Shown: positions 34,801-49,200 of the stretch, one piece after another
Layout: the number at the start of each line of letters is the position of its first letter
Position numbering within the stretch: position 1 is the first letter of the stretch
Position numbers and translations under genes: made by a program
Notes under the pieces: generated by a model
Databases searched by the model: none
Seen by the model: only the letters and a program-made list of their open reading frames with translations
What the model was told of the DNA's origin: nothing
Origin: Orientallactaga sibirica
Lineage: Eukaryota; Chordata; Mammalia; Rodentia; Dipodidae
Direction of reading: 5' to 3'
Assembly: GCA_036365145.1 (NCBI GenBank)
Contig: JAEOAD010001413.1
Location: forward strand, 496,001-560,000
Length of the DNA stretch: 64,000 nt

Positions 34801-35648
34801 ACCAATCAGTTGCAACAGTTTGCAGGCAGCTGCCTGAGGCAGCAGCAACAGCTGAAGCAAGCAAGAAACTGACCAAACACAGGGACTACTGAGGGCCACA
34901 TGCACTTTCAGGACTGTGCTATGCCCAAGAAAGACCTGCCAAATGCTATCTTCTCATGGCTGCTGCCTTTGAGGTTCTACCAAACAGGACAGGAAGGCAA
35001 ATGGCCAGCTGCCTGCCAAGGCCCCATGGCATGCTCCAACCCGTGCTTCGGCTGAATGGGGAATGACATCCAGACTGACTGGTTCAAGCCAGGTGAGGTG
35101 GCACATGTCTGTGACCTAGCACTCAGGAGGCTGAGGCAGGAGGATTAAGAGTTCTAGGCTAGCCTGGGCTACATACAGACTTGTCTCAAAATAAATAAAA
35201 GCCAGGCATGGTGGTGTACACCTTTAATCCCAGCACTCAGGAGGCCGGGGTAGGCGGATTGCCATGAGTTCAAGGCCACCCTGAGATGACACAGTGACTT
35301 CCAGGTCAGCCTGAGGTGAAACCCTACCTCCGAGGGAAGAAAAAAAGACTTATAGGTTCAAGACATTAAAGAAACCTCAAATCTCTGGCTGATCACTCCT
35401 CAGCTAAGCAAGCTGACTTCACAAAGAGGGCTTTACAGAATCAGTTCAGGAAAGCCACTGGCACATACAGCAACAACCTGTGGCAAAAATAAAGCCCACT
35501 GCCGGGCGTGGTGGTGCACACCTTTAATCCCAGCACTCGGGAGGCAAAGGTAGGAGGATAGCCGAGAGTTCGAGGCCACCCTGAGACTACATAGTGAGTT
35601 CCAGGTCAGCCTGGACCAGAGTGAGATTCTAACTTGCAAAACCAAAAA

Positions 35649-35687
<39 letters not shown>

Positions 35688-38600
35688 ATCCCTCTAGAAG
35701 GAGAGGGAGAGGGCAAGGGGACACCTAACTAGTGCCTCAGCTGTTAAAGTCACTTGCCTGCAAAGCCTAATGGCCCGGGTTTGATTCCCCAGTCCCCACG
35801 TAAAGTCAGATGCACAATGTGGCACACATGTGTCTGGAGGTCCTAATGTGCCCATACTTTGTCTGTCTGTCTGTCTCTCTCTGTGCCTCTTTCTCTCGTC
35901 CCTCTCTCAAATAAATAAATAAATAAATTTAAAAAATTACTCATAGCCAAGGAGATCTATTTCCAAAGTAATGGGCAAAAAATACAGTATCTGTTCATCA
36001 GAACAGATTAGCTCTTATGCCCATTTCTTCTTAGAGGATAAAGAAAATGAAAGGGGTGGATGAGGGACGGAACCTAGAAAAGACATTTTAGCAGTTTATA
36101 ATAAATTCTTCAGTTAAGGGGGAGGACTATTGTGAAGTCATATAAAATGTGAGGAAGTCGGCTCTGGAAGGAGCCAATTATGTTTAGTATGTCAATAAAA
36201 GTCTGGCTTTACCCTACACCAAGAATGGCCCTGTCTATGCTGGAAGCAAGCCACTCATCAAACAGCCAATTCAGTAAGGTAGCAACAGTTGCCATTTTTT
36301 TGTTTCTTAGTATCCCTGGACCTTTCCAGCTGGAGTCCCTTTCTTAGTCACAGTCTTTGGGCTCCCAGGAGGGGAACCTGGCAACATGATGAATTAAGAT
36401 GGGCAAGACAAATAGCACTGTGGAAGGAGTGCTGACCAGACTCCTGCCCCCTTCCTCAGCAATGTACCCAGGTCCTGGTGATGGACTGTAACCAGTTTAG
36501 TAAGTCATGGTCTTCTAGCATGATGGTAGCAAAGGAAGGCAGAGGCCTGGGACATAAAGTACACCTGCTGGGAACCTGAGCAAGCACTCACTCTCCAGTT
36601 AAAAACCAGGACAGGGGGCTGAAGAGACTGCTCAGTGCTTAAGGCACTTGCTTGCAAAGCCTAACAGCCCAGGTTCAATTCCCAGGACCCATATAAAGCC
36701 AGATGTACAAAATGGCACATGAGTTTGGAGTTTGTTTGCAGCAGCTAGAGCCCCTGACATGTTCATTCTCTCCCTCTTTCTGCTTGCAAATAAAAGTATT
36801 TTTTAAAAGGCCAGGTATGGGGCTGGAGAGATGGCTTAGAGGTTAAGGCACATGCCTGCGAAGCCTAAGGACCCCAGTTTGATTCTCCTGATCCCACATA
36901 AGCCAGATGCACATGGTGGCACATGCATCTGGAGTTGGTTTGCCGTGGCTAGAGGCCCTGGTGTGCCTATATTCACTCTTTATCTCTCTCTCTCTCCCCC
37001 TCTGTTTCTAATAAATAAATAATTTAAAAAAAAAAAAAAAGGCTAGGTACGGTGGCACACGCCTTTTAATTCCAGCACTCAGGAAGCAGTGAGATTGAGA
37101 CCACTCTGACACTACTTAAATGAATTCCAGGTCAGCCTTGGCTAGAGCGAGACCCTACCTTGAACTGTAGGGATGCTGAGTTTGACATCTGTGAGCTGCT
37201 AAACTCAACAGGATTATCATTTACCACCAGATTTCTCATCAGATAAAAGGAACAACCTCCCTTTCATAAGCACAATACCCTTTTTAAAAAAATATTTACT
37301 TTTTAAAAAATTTATTTATTTATTTACTTGAAAGCAGAGAAAGGGAAGGAAGAGAGGCAGACAGAGAGAGGAGAACGGGCACACCAGGGCCTCTAGCCAC
37401 TGCAAACGAACTCCAGATGCATGTGCCCCTTGTGCATCTGGCTTACGTGGGTTCCTGGAGAATCGAACCGGGATCTTTTGGCTTCGCAGGCAAATTCCTT
37501 AACCACTAAGCCATTTCTCCAGCCCTTAATATTTACTTTTATTTATTTGAGAGCAACTGACAGACACAGAGAGAAAGGCAGAGAGCGAGAGAGAGAATGG
37601 TGCACCAGGGCCTCCAGCCACTGCAAACAAACTCCAAATGCATGCGCCCCCTTGTGCATCTGGCTTACATGGGTACTGGGGAATCAAACCTCAAACTGGG
37701 GTCCATGGGTTTCATAAGCAAGCACTTAACTGCTAAGCCATCTCTCCAGCCCCTCCCTTTTTCTTGTAAACAAAAATATCTTTAACTGACTTGGCAAGCA
37801 ACTCAATCAAAACCAGAGTGTTAGGGCCGGGTGTGGTGGCGCATGCCTTTAATCCCAGCACTCTGGAGGCAGAGGTAGGAGGATTGCCATGAGTTCAAGG
37901 CCACCCTGAGACTACATAGTGAATTCCAGGTCAGCCTGGGCTAGAGTGAAATCCTATTTCAAAAAACAAAAAAACAGAGAGTTTGTGGTGGCTCATGTCT
38001 GTAATCCTAGCATTTGGAAGGTAGAACAAGAAAGACCAGGAATTCAAGATCATTCTTGCCTATATAGAGGGTTCCAAATCAGCCTAGATAAGAAGAAACC
38101 CAGTTTCACCAGCCAGGCGTGATGGTGCACGCCTTTAATGCCAGCACTCAGGAGGCAGAGATAGGAGGATCACTGTGAGTTTGAGGCCATCCTGAGACTA
38201 CATAGTAAATTCCAGGTCAGCCTGGACTAGAGTGAAACCCTACACTTTGAAAAAAAACAAAATATAAAGTAAAAAAAAATAAAACAATCAGGGCCCGGAG
38301 GGATGGCTTAGTGGTTAACTGCTTGCCTGTGAAGCCTAAGGACCCCGGTTCGAGGCTTGATTCCCCAGGACCCACATAAGCCAGATGCACAAGGTAGTGC
38401 ATGCATCTGGAGTTCATTTGCAATGGCTGGAGGCCCTGGCACGCTCATTCTCTATCTGCCTCTTTCTCTCTCTGTCTGTCTGTTGCTCTCAAATAAATAA
38501 ATTAAAAAATAAAATAAAATAAATAAAACAATCACCAGGCGTGGTGACACATGCCTTTAATCCTAGCACTATGGAAACAGAGGTAGGAGGACTGCTGTGA

Positions 38601-38737
38601 GTTCAAGGCCAGCATGGAACTACAGAGTGAGTTCCAGGTCAGCCTGGGCTAGAGCAAGACCTTACCTCAAAAAACAAAACAAAACAAAAAAAAGTAAGAA
38701 AACAAACAAACAAACAAACAAACAAAAAACAAAACGA

Positions 38738-38780
<43 letters not shown>

Positions 38781-38798
38781 GGAAAGAAAGGAAGAAAA

Positions 38799-38844
<46 letters not shown>

Positions 38845-40427
38845 CGATCACCACCACCACCAAGACAAAACAGTCCCTCAATCCGTCATCCTGGACCAAA
38901 ATGCAGCGAGATGCAGCTGGAGAGCAGCTGAAGGCACCTCAGGAGCACGAGGCTTCAGTAACCAGCAACACTGCTAAGATCACTCTGCAGCCTGCCTGTA
39001 GGGAGGCCTGTCCTGGACTCCATGTGAGCCAGGAGCTTTCTCTTCTGCGTAAGCCAGTTTGACTTGGAGCCCCTGTGGCTGGCACTGACAGAAAGCTACA
39101 GCCAAGAAAGTGACACCACTCACCTTCTTTTTGTTTCTTCTGTTCAAGCTTCATCTTCTTTGCCAATAACTTCTTTTCTTTTAACTTCTGGCTGCAAATG
39201 AAAAATACACACACATTGATTCTTTATCTTAATGGACACTGCAGAAAACACTGTAGAAAACAAATAACTACTTGTATAATCTTCAAAATCTTTATAACAG
39301 TATTTGACAGAAATAAAATAAAAGAAATACTTTCTCACGATTCTGCCATTCCATCATTCTTAGCTGTTTTCATTAGGAGTCAAAATCAAACCCTGGAGTA
39401 AGCTAGGAGTGGTAGCTCACACCTTTAATTCTGGCACTTAGGAAGCTCACACAGAAAGATCAAGTCAAGAACTTGTCTCAAAAGTCAGGGAGCAGGGCAT
39501 GGTGGCACACATCTTTAATCCCAGCACTTGGGAGGCAGAGGTAGGAGGACTGCCGTGAGTTCAAAGCGACCTCAAGACTACATAGTAAATTCCAGGTCAG
39601 CCTGGGCTAGAGTGAAATTCTACCTCAAAAAACCAAAATATAAACCCCAAAATGAAGCTGGATGTGGTGGCATACACCTTTAATCCCAGCACTCAGGAGG
39701 CCAAGGTAGGAGAACTGTTGTGAATTTGAGGCCAGCCTCAGACTACATCATGAACTCCAGGCCAGCCTGGGTTACAGCAAGAACCTACCTTGAAATTGAA
39801 TGGAGGGTTGGGAAGATGGCTCAGCAGTTAAAGGTACTAGCTTGCAAATCCTATAGCCCAGGTTTAATTTACCAGTACCCACATAAAGCCAGACCCATAA
39901 ACTGGCACAAGCATCTGGAGTTCACTTGTGGTGGAAAAAGGTCCTGGTGCCTCCATACTTGCTCTTTCAAATAAACAAAAACAAAACAGGATGGAGCTAA
40001 GCATCGTGGTGCACACTTACAACTACATGTACACCTGTCATTATAGTACCTGTGAGGCCAAGGCAGGAGAACTGCTAAGTGGGGTCAGCCTGAGCAACTC
40101 AGTGAAACTCTGTCTTAAAACAAAACCAAAACATACCTCTAACTGTGTAACGTTTTAAAATTCTTAATAACCTAAGCATTTAAAATAATGAATGTAAAAC
40201 TTTTTTAGTTCACTGATTCTGAAGTGTTCTTCTAACACTTTCTTGTATACTTCACAAAACCTCAACCATAAAAACAAAGGGCTCAGCTGGGCGTGGTGGC
40301 ACACGCCTTTAATCCCAGCACTTGGGAGGCAGAGGTAGGAGGATCGTCGAGAGTTCGAGGCCACCCTGAGACTACATAGTTAATTTCAGGTCAGCCTGGA
40401 CCAGAGTGAGACCCTACCTCGAAAAAC

Positions 40428-40465
<38 letters not shown>

Positions 40466-41612
40466 TCTGACTGCCTCAGCAGCAACCCATCCTGAAGTAA
40501 CTATTGCATTCAGTTAGTTTCCACTGCTAAACCCTCACTGTTTTTCCTTCAGAGAGGAAATTTAAAGCAGATTTCAGGTCACCAAAAGCAAGAGTTGGCC
40601 AGTCATTTGTCTTTTACTGCCACAAAGCTGTATTTTTTTTGTATGTCCTTCAAACAGACGTCCACTGCCACTTATGAAGTGAAGGATGTAAATGAGGCTC
40701 TGTAATTGTTTCAGTGAACAGTTTATGTGAAGTGCCTTTGGTTTTAGCACTTTTAAGCTAGCAGCTTGTTGACTTCTGACATTCTGCTTTCCTAGAGCAC
40801 AGGAAAGATCTGTTTATGTAGTTTGTTTTCCAAATGTACCAATACCTGTATACTAACAAGATTAAAAAAAAAAAAGTTGTATAAAAGAAAACAAAAACAA
40901 ACAAACAAAAAAACAAGCTAGGGAGATGGCTTGGCAGTTAAAGGCGCATGCTTGCAAAACCTGTTGGCCTGGGTTCAATTCCCCAGTAAGCCCAGATAAA
41001 CAAAGTGGCATGAGTCTGGAGTTTGTTGCAATGGCAAGAGGCCCCACTCTGCTCATGCTTGTTCTCTAGTTCTGTCTCTTGCAACTAAACAAACCAACAA
41101 CAGACTATCTGGGGAATTTAACCATTAAAACTTGAATAAACCCAATGTTAGTTGGGCACAGTGGCACGTCTTTAAATCCCTACATTGGGGAGACAGAGGT
41201 AGGAGGATTGCCATGAGATCAAGGCCACCCTGACACTACACAGTGTATTCCAGGTCAGCCTGAACTAGCAGGAAATTCTACCTCAAAATTAAAAAATTTA
41301 AAAAAAATTAGGGGCTGGAGAGATGGCTTAGCAGTTAAGATGTTTGCCTGCAAAGCCAAAGGACCCATGTAAGCCAGATGCACAAGGCAGTGCATGCGTC
41401 TGGAATTTGTTTGCAGTGGTTGGAGGCCCTGGGTTGCTCACCCTCTCTCCCTGTCTGCCCCTTTCTCTCTGTCACTCCCGGGCGTGGTGACGCACGCCTT
41501 TAATCCCAGCACTTGGGAGGCAGAGATAGGAGGATAACCGTGAGTTCAAGGCCATCTTGAGACTACATAGTGAATTCCAGGTCAGCCTGGGCTAGTGTGA
41601 AACTCTACCTTG

Positions 41613-41647
<35 letters not shown>

Positions 41648-44600
41648 AGAAATGAGGTTGAGGCATGAGGACCTAGAGTTCAAGGCCAGCTTGGGCTCTA
41701 TAGTAAGAACCTGTCTCAGATAACCAATTAAAAGAAAAGGAATGCAAAAGTGAAGGGGACAGGGCTGGAGAGATGGCTTAGTGGTTAAGCGCTTGCTTGT
41801 GAAACCGAAGGACCCCAGTTCGAGGCTCTACTCCCCAGAACCCACGTAAGCCAGAGGTACACGGTGGCACATGCATTGGGAACTCATCTGCAATGGCTAG
41901 AGGCCCTGGTGTGCCCATTTCTCTCTCTCTGTTTGTCACTGTCAAATAAATAAATAAAAATAAAGAAAAATTAAGGGGACACAGACATCCATGTGGTCAC
42001 CAAGTCCTGATTCAGTCTTGGAGAAATCTATAAGGAGCTGAGGGCCAAGAAGCTTGTTCTCTTCTCAGGTGCGGGAAGCACAGTCATCTCTTTACTTGGT
42101 GGTTCCACCTCAGTGCTCTCCTACCCATGCCTACAGCTTACACAAGTGAATTCCTTGCTTTGTTTGGACATATCTCACTATATGGCCCAGACTGCTCTCA
42201 AACTCAGAACATCCTTCTCCCCTGGCCTACGAAGCAGCTGGGAGCCACAGGTGTGCACCATCTGGCTGCTAGTGAACATGTGTTTCCTTTGGGTACTGAG
42301 CTAAATGTCCAACCCCTGAATACAAGCTCTTGATCGACTTTCCCACCTCCCGGCTGTCACATTCACGACAGGACACTGCGCCCATGCTCTCACCGCTTTT
42401 TCCGGCGCTTTGCCGTCTGCTCCTCTGCAGCAATTTTATTCTTTTCCAGTCTCTTCTGAAACTCTGCATCCAATTTTTGCTGGAAACGAAAGAACATGAA
42501 AATCACTTAGTTGGCCAGGAATGGTGGGTGCATGCCTTTAATCCCAGCACTCTAGAGGCAGAGGTAGGAGGATCACTTTGAGTTCGAGGCCACCCTGAGA
42601 CTACATAGTGAATTCCAGGTCAGCCTGGACTACAGAAAGACCCAACCTCAAAAAAAAAAAAAAAAAAAAAAATCATTTCATCAAACCCTGGACTGGGTAG
42701 ACAGTAGGAGGAATGAGAATTCAAGTTGTAGAGGAGCACCCATGGGGGTGCAACCAGATCCCCAGGGCCACTTTTACTTTACAAGATTGCCCCAGGCAAA
42801 ACAGGTAATCAATACACAGCTCCTGGACACAGCACTTATGTAAGACAAAACCCCAAGAAGAAAATATAAGATAGAGCACATGTGCACATACATCATAAAT
42901 AAATGAGGGAGAAGGAGAGAAAGAGAATGTAATATAGGGGATGCCTTGAAGGCAGAGCACCAGAGCCTGCCTATTTAGTCTCCACTGAAGCCACTTGAGC
43001 TAGCTGAATAGCAGTCTAGCCTAACCTGTGAGCTCTAAATTGTGTGAGACCTTGCCTCAAAAAACAAGGTGGAGCCGGGCGTGGTGGAGCACGCCTTTAA
43101 TCCCAGCACTCAGGAGGCAGAGGCAGGAGGATCACCATGAGTTCGAGGCCACCCTGAGACTACATAGTGAATTCCAGGTCAGCCTGGACTAGAGTGAGAC
43201 CCTACCTCGAAAAACCAAAAAAAAAAAAAAACCACAAACCAAGGTGGGGGGCTGGAGAGATGGTTAGCCGTTAAGGCTCTGCCTGCTAAGCGTAAGAACA
43301 CCGTTCAATTCTCCAGGTCCCACGTTTAGCCAGATGCAAAGTGACGCAAGGGCGCAATGCCGCACTTGCCCACAAGGGGGCACACACATCTTGATTTCGT
43401 TCACAGCAGCTAAGAAGACTGCTGGCGTGCCCATTCTCTATCTGTCTCCCTCTCCCTCTGTCTGTCTCTCTCTAAAAATAATAAAATAAAAATAATAGCG
43501 GGCTGGAGGGATGGCTTAACTGTTAAGGAGTTTGCCTGCAAAGCCAAAGGACCCAGGTTTAATTTCCCAGGACCCACGTTAGCCAGATGCACAAGGGGGC
43601 ACAGGCATCAGGAGTTTGTTTGCAGTGGCTGGAGGCCCTGGCGTGCCCATTCTCTCTCTCTCTCTGCCTCTCTCTCAAATAAATAAATGAAATATTTTAG
43701 CCGGGCATGGTGGTGGCACACGCCTTTAATCCCAGCACTCAGGAGACAGAGGTAGGAGGATCACTGTGAGTTCAAGGCCACCCTGAGACTACATAGTGAA
43801 TTCCAGGTCAGCCTGAGCTAGAGTGAGACCTTACCTTGTAAAAACAAAATATAGATAAAGATAGAAAGCTCCAATTCCCAAGGAAGCAGATGTGCTGAAC
43901 ACACCCCAGTCTACATACCCATCACACACTGAACTGTATTCAGGTAACATCCCAGTGGTGTGGAACACACTCAGCTGGCTATAGCACTGTGTGGCAGACA
44001 GTCTAAAGGGAAGAAGAGCTCTCTGTGGCACCCTCCCATACACATGGAAGACTCCAGCATCTTCTGGTGTGAGCTTCTTGCAGTGTCAAGTCTGACTAGA
44101 ACCACTGGGCTCAGCTTTCCATGCAGAAGGCAGACCACCATCAACTCACTCACTGACCTTCTCGGCCATGGCGTCCATGTAGTCCTGCCGCTGGTACTCT
44201 CTCCGCCGGAGATGCCTATAGACATGGAACTCTCCGCTGCCAGCCCCAGCACTGGAACCTATAGACACAACAGTCCAGAGTTCTAGATGAAACCCAGTTA
44301 CTAGGCCTGCAGACATTGGAGAGTGTTTGCTGACCACACAAGAGGAGAGGATGGGAGAGAAGGAATCCAGTTACTAACACAAACTAAGAAATTAGAGACA
44401 AAAACTATAAGAACAGAAGGGGCTATGCTTGTATCCTATAAGGGCATGCCTGGCTTTTAGTAGGTATTAGTAAATGATGCTAATAATAGAGAAAGAAATC
44501 CCTGGTGTTTTGCAAACCATTAGCAATCATACCTTCTCAAATGTAAGAACAACATATTGTTTTTTTCCCTATCACTTTAAAATAATTTTCATTTATTTAT

Positions 44601-46250
44601 GTTTTTCGAGATAGGGTCTCGCTCTAGTCCAGGCTGACCTGGAATTGACTATGCAGTCTCAGGGTGGCCTCGAATTCACACCCTCTGCCTCCTGAATGCT
44701 GGGATTAGAGGCATGTGCCACCATGTCAGGCCGATTTTTTTTTATTTTTAAAAATATTTTATTTATTTTTTTTGACGAGCAGAAAGAGACAGATAGAGAA
44801 TGAGAGCACCAGGGCCTCTAGCCACTGCAAATGAATTCCAGACACATGTGCCACCTTGTGCATCTGGCTTATGTGGATACTGGAGAACAAACCTGAGCCA
44901 CTAGGCTTCACAGGCAAGCACCTTAACTGCTAAACTATCTCTCCAGTCCTCTTTACATATTTTTATTGACATGTGTGGGCATGGGGAGGTGCCAGGGCCT
45001 CTTGCCACTGCAAATGATTGCCAGACACATGCAACCTTCCACTTTTTTTTCTCTTTTTTGGTTTTTCAAGGTAGGGTCTCACTCTAGCCCAGGCCGACCT
45101 GGAATTCACTATGTTGTCTCAGGGTGGCCTCGAACTCACAGTGATCCACCTACCTCTGCCTCCCGAGTGCTGGGATTAAAGGCGTGCCCCAGCACACCCG
45201 GCTCCCTCTACTTTTTGTATATGGCTTTACATGGATACTGGGGAATCAAATCCAGTCCAAGCCAACATCTTTAGCTGCTAAGCCATCTCCCCAGCCTTAT
45301 ATCTCCTTTTAAACATTATACTCACACATACAGACAAGAGACATTACCCATGACATCTCGGACAAATTCTGGAGGAGGTCGAGGTGCCCATTCATTCATT
45401 TTTTCTGGAATTGGAACTGCTTTGTCCTGTGATAGTGAAACATGAAGACATTTGTGAGTACAAAACTGCCAATGAACTGACATTTCTTACAACCAACACA
45501 AGTGAAGTGGGCTGCACTGCTTCTCAAGTTTGGTGCTGAATCAGTGTTCTTCCTCTGTCCTGACTTTTCTTTTTTTTTTTTTTTTTTTCGAGGCAGGGTC
45601 TCACTCTGGTCCAGGCTGACCTGGAATTAACTATGTAGTCTCAGGGTGGCCTCGAACTCTCGGCGACCCTCCTACCTCTGCCTCCCGAGTGCTGGGATTA
45701 AAGGCATGAGCCACCACGCCCGGCTTGTCCTGACTTTTCTTAATCCTACATACTGTGATATTAACATGGGCCACAGCTTTCCTAAGGCTACAAGAAGTCA
45801 GAAGACTAAGTCACTGTGAGGAGGTGTGCCAAACACTTTTCTAGTCAAAAGCATGAGACCTTCTTAGCTAAATGATCCTTTTCTCCCCCTCAGCAAATAA
45901 TTAAACAATAATAATAGTAAAGCAGAAGTGGCAGACAGGGATGGAGCAGAGCCAAGTGTTGGCAGTGTTTCCGAGTGACCAGAGACTGCTTGTCAGTTGT
46001 GCCTGCAGAAACCCTTGACTTTTCAGCTTTGTGTAGAGACAGTAAAAAGCTAAAGGGCTTTTTTTCACTACTCAAACATTTGGGAATGTTAAAGCTGTAT
46101 AAATGTCACATAATTAGCCGGGCGTGGTGGCTCATGCCTTTAATCCCAGCACTTGGGAGGCAGAGGTGGGAGGATTGCAGTGCGTTCGAGGCCATCCTAA
46201 GACTGCATAGTTAATTCCAGGTCAGCCTGGGCCAGAGTGAGACCTTACCT

Positions 46251-46285
<35 letters not shown>

Positions 46286-49200
46286 ATGCACAAGAATCAG
46301 GTCCAACTGGATCAAAGACCTTAATATCAGACCTGAAACTCTGAAACTTCTAGAGGAAAAAGTAGGGAAAACCCTTCAACATATTAGTCTTGGCAAAGAC
46401 TTTCTGAATATAACCCCAATCGCTCAGGAAATAAAAACCACAGATCAACCGCTAGGACCTCATGAAATTACAAAGTTTTTGTACAGCTAAGAACACGTGA
46501 ATAGAGCAAAGAGGCAACCTACAGAATGGGAGAAAGTCTTTGCCAGTTACACATCTGACAGAGGTTTAATATCTAGGATATACAAAGAACTCAAAAAATT
46601 AAATAATAAGAAATCAAACAACCTAATGAAAAAAATGGGCTATGGAACTAAATAGAGAGTTCTCAGAAGAAGAAATACAGATGGCATATAAACATCTAAA
46701 AAAATGTTCTACATCCCTAGTCATCAGGGAAATGCAGATTAAAACTACCTTGAGATTCCATCTCACTCCTGTCAGATTGGCTACCATCATGAAAACAAAT
46801 GACTATAAATGCTGGCAAGGATGCGGAAAAAAGAGAAACCCTTCTACACTTTTGGTGGGAATGCAACCTGGTCCAGCCATTGTGGAAATCAGTGTAGAGG
46901 TTCCTGAGACAGCTAAATATAGATCTACCATATGACCCAGCTATACCATTCCTAGGCATATATCCAAAGGACTCGTCTCACTACCTTAGAGACACTTGCT
47001 CAACCATGTTTACTGCCACTCTATTCACATTAGCTAGGAAATGGAACCAGCCTGATGTCCCTCAACTGATGAGTGGATAATGAAGATGTGGCACATTTAC
47101 ACAATGGAGTTCTACTCAGCGGTAAAGAAAAATGAAGTTATGAAATTTGCTGGAAAATGGATGGATCTGGAAAGGATTATTCTTAATGAAGTAACCCAGG
47201 CCCACAAAGCCAAATGTCACATGTTCTCTCTCATATGTGGATCCTAGCTACAAATGATTGGACTTCTATGTGAGTACAAATAAAACTCAGTAGCAGAAGC
47301 CAGTAAGCTAGAAAGGGGATATAAAAGGAATAGAAAGGGAGGGAGGGGGGACTTAATAGGATGGTATTGTAAATATGTAAGTAGAAGAACAGATTAATGG
47401 GGGTGAAAAGGCCTAAGTGAGGTCAGGGGAAGAGATTGAGTAAAGGAATGGTGGAGGGAGGGCTAATCAAAATCTAAGAGAATATAAACAAGTCACATGG
47501 AAACCTACTTTTCTGGACAATGGAACACTCAGAAGCCATAGACTGTTACTAGAAAATTTTCAGTGCCAGGGAGGGGATACCTTCCAGGGAGTTGTTATCC
47601 AGGGAGGTCACAGATACCCTAAAAACATTATAGGCCATTGCCAAGGCCCTTGGTTTCCCACCAGGAATAGATGGTAAGACCCTATTGCTGAAGACTCCAC
47701 ATTCTTAGGTGGCAAGTTCACTGAGAAATCCTGCTGGAGCTGAGCTGAAAGCCTCCATGCGGACCAGGTGACAGAAAGATGGAAAAAGCTACGCTGCATG
47801 CAGTTCAATAGGAGAGAGGCCGGGTGTGGTGGCGCACGCCTTTAATCCCAGCACTTGGGAGGCAGAGGTAGGAGGATCACCACAAGTTCGAGGCCACCCT
47901 GAGACTACATAGTGAATTCCAGGTCAGCCTGAGCTACAGTGAAACCCTACCGTGAAAAACAAAAAAAAAAAAAAAAAAAAAAAAAAAATAGGAGAGAGAA
48001 AACACCAGTGAAGGTACTCAACAGTGAACACTGCAAGCTTTAAATCTGGCCAGCCAAGCCAAATGAGCCAACGGGTGCAATAGTGACATGTCTGTTTTGG
48101 GGAAACCAACTGCTCTCTAATTGGACTGGAGGCCGGCTCCATGGGAGGGAACACATCCCTGATACTAAAAATGTACGACAGGGGTAGTCATGAGCTCTAA
48201 GGGTGTAATGTCTGCTGGTGTCTGACTAAATGTATATACTATGCTCACCAAACTGCCCAGTAAGCACTTCTCTTAATGTCCATACCCATATATTAATGCT
48301 ACTCTCAATTTTGGTTAGAGAAGCTTCTCTTTTCAGATGGTGGCGACCTTGGGATGACTCAGAAGGCACCATGATGTTGAGAAGTGACAGAGGAGTGCTC
48401 AGCACTGAAACATCTCAAACACAACTTCCAAGGCTCAGGGTCCATTGCGTAAGTGGGGGCGGAAAGAATGTAAGAGTCAAAGGAAGAGTAGGACTCCTTA
48501 CAACGTGCTCCTCCAGACACAAAATGGCCTGGATATCCATGACCTCACAGTGCCTGACACTACCTACACAAGACCATCATAATAGGAGGAAAAGATCATG
48601 ACATCAAACTGAAAAGAGAGACTAATTGAGAGGGGGAGGGGATATGATAGAGAGGAAAGTTTCAAAGGGGAAAGTGGGGGTAGGGAGGGAAGAACCATGG
48701 GATATTGTCTACAATTAAAGAAGTTGTCAATAATAAATAAATAAATAAAAATAAGCCAGCCATGGTGGTGCACGCCTTTAATCCCAGCACTCGGGAGGCA
48801 GAGGTAGGAGGATCGCCAAGAGTTTGAGGCCAGCCTGAGACTACATAGTTAATTCCAGGTCAGGCTGGACTAGAGTGACACCCTACCTTGCAAAACCAAA
48901 TAAAATAAAATAAAATAAATAAATAAATAAAAAAATAAAAAACAAAAAAGCCACATAATTAATTTTCAAAGGAGTATGTATTAAGTAAAAGTCTGTAAAT
49001 ATGTTAATGAAGCCAAATTTTTCAGCATGTATAATTTTTTTCACTTTGTTATTTTTGTTGTTAATAGAACTTAAAACTGCAACTGCTAAACACATAATAA
49101 ATAAAAAGAAAATATTTATAGGAAAAAAAAAAAGAGAGAGACGAAGCTGAGTGTGGTGGCGCACGCCTTTAATCCCAGCACTGGGGAGGCAGAGGTGGGA

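Larger units (their letters stand above)
46117..48951 (+). mobile_element. Composite B1-L1-B1 insertion flanked by one target-site duplication
   Basis: The block holds B1 (46117-46282), a 5'-truncated L1 (about 46283-48752) and a terminal B1 (about 48754-48900) with an A-rich tail. It is bounded by cacataatta at 46107-46116 and again at 48952-48961. The single outer duplication suggests that the B1 and L1 entered together. It lies in PRKRIP1 intron 1, antisense to the gene. Confidence 0.75.

Noticed and set aside
46642..46935. Possible small gene on the plus strand
   Set aside because: This is a frameshifted remnant of L1 ORF2, not an independent gene.
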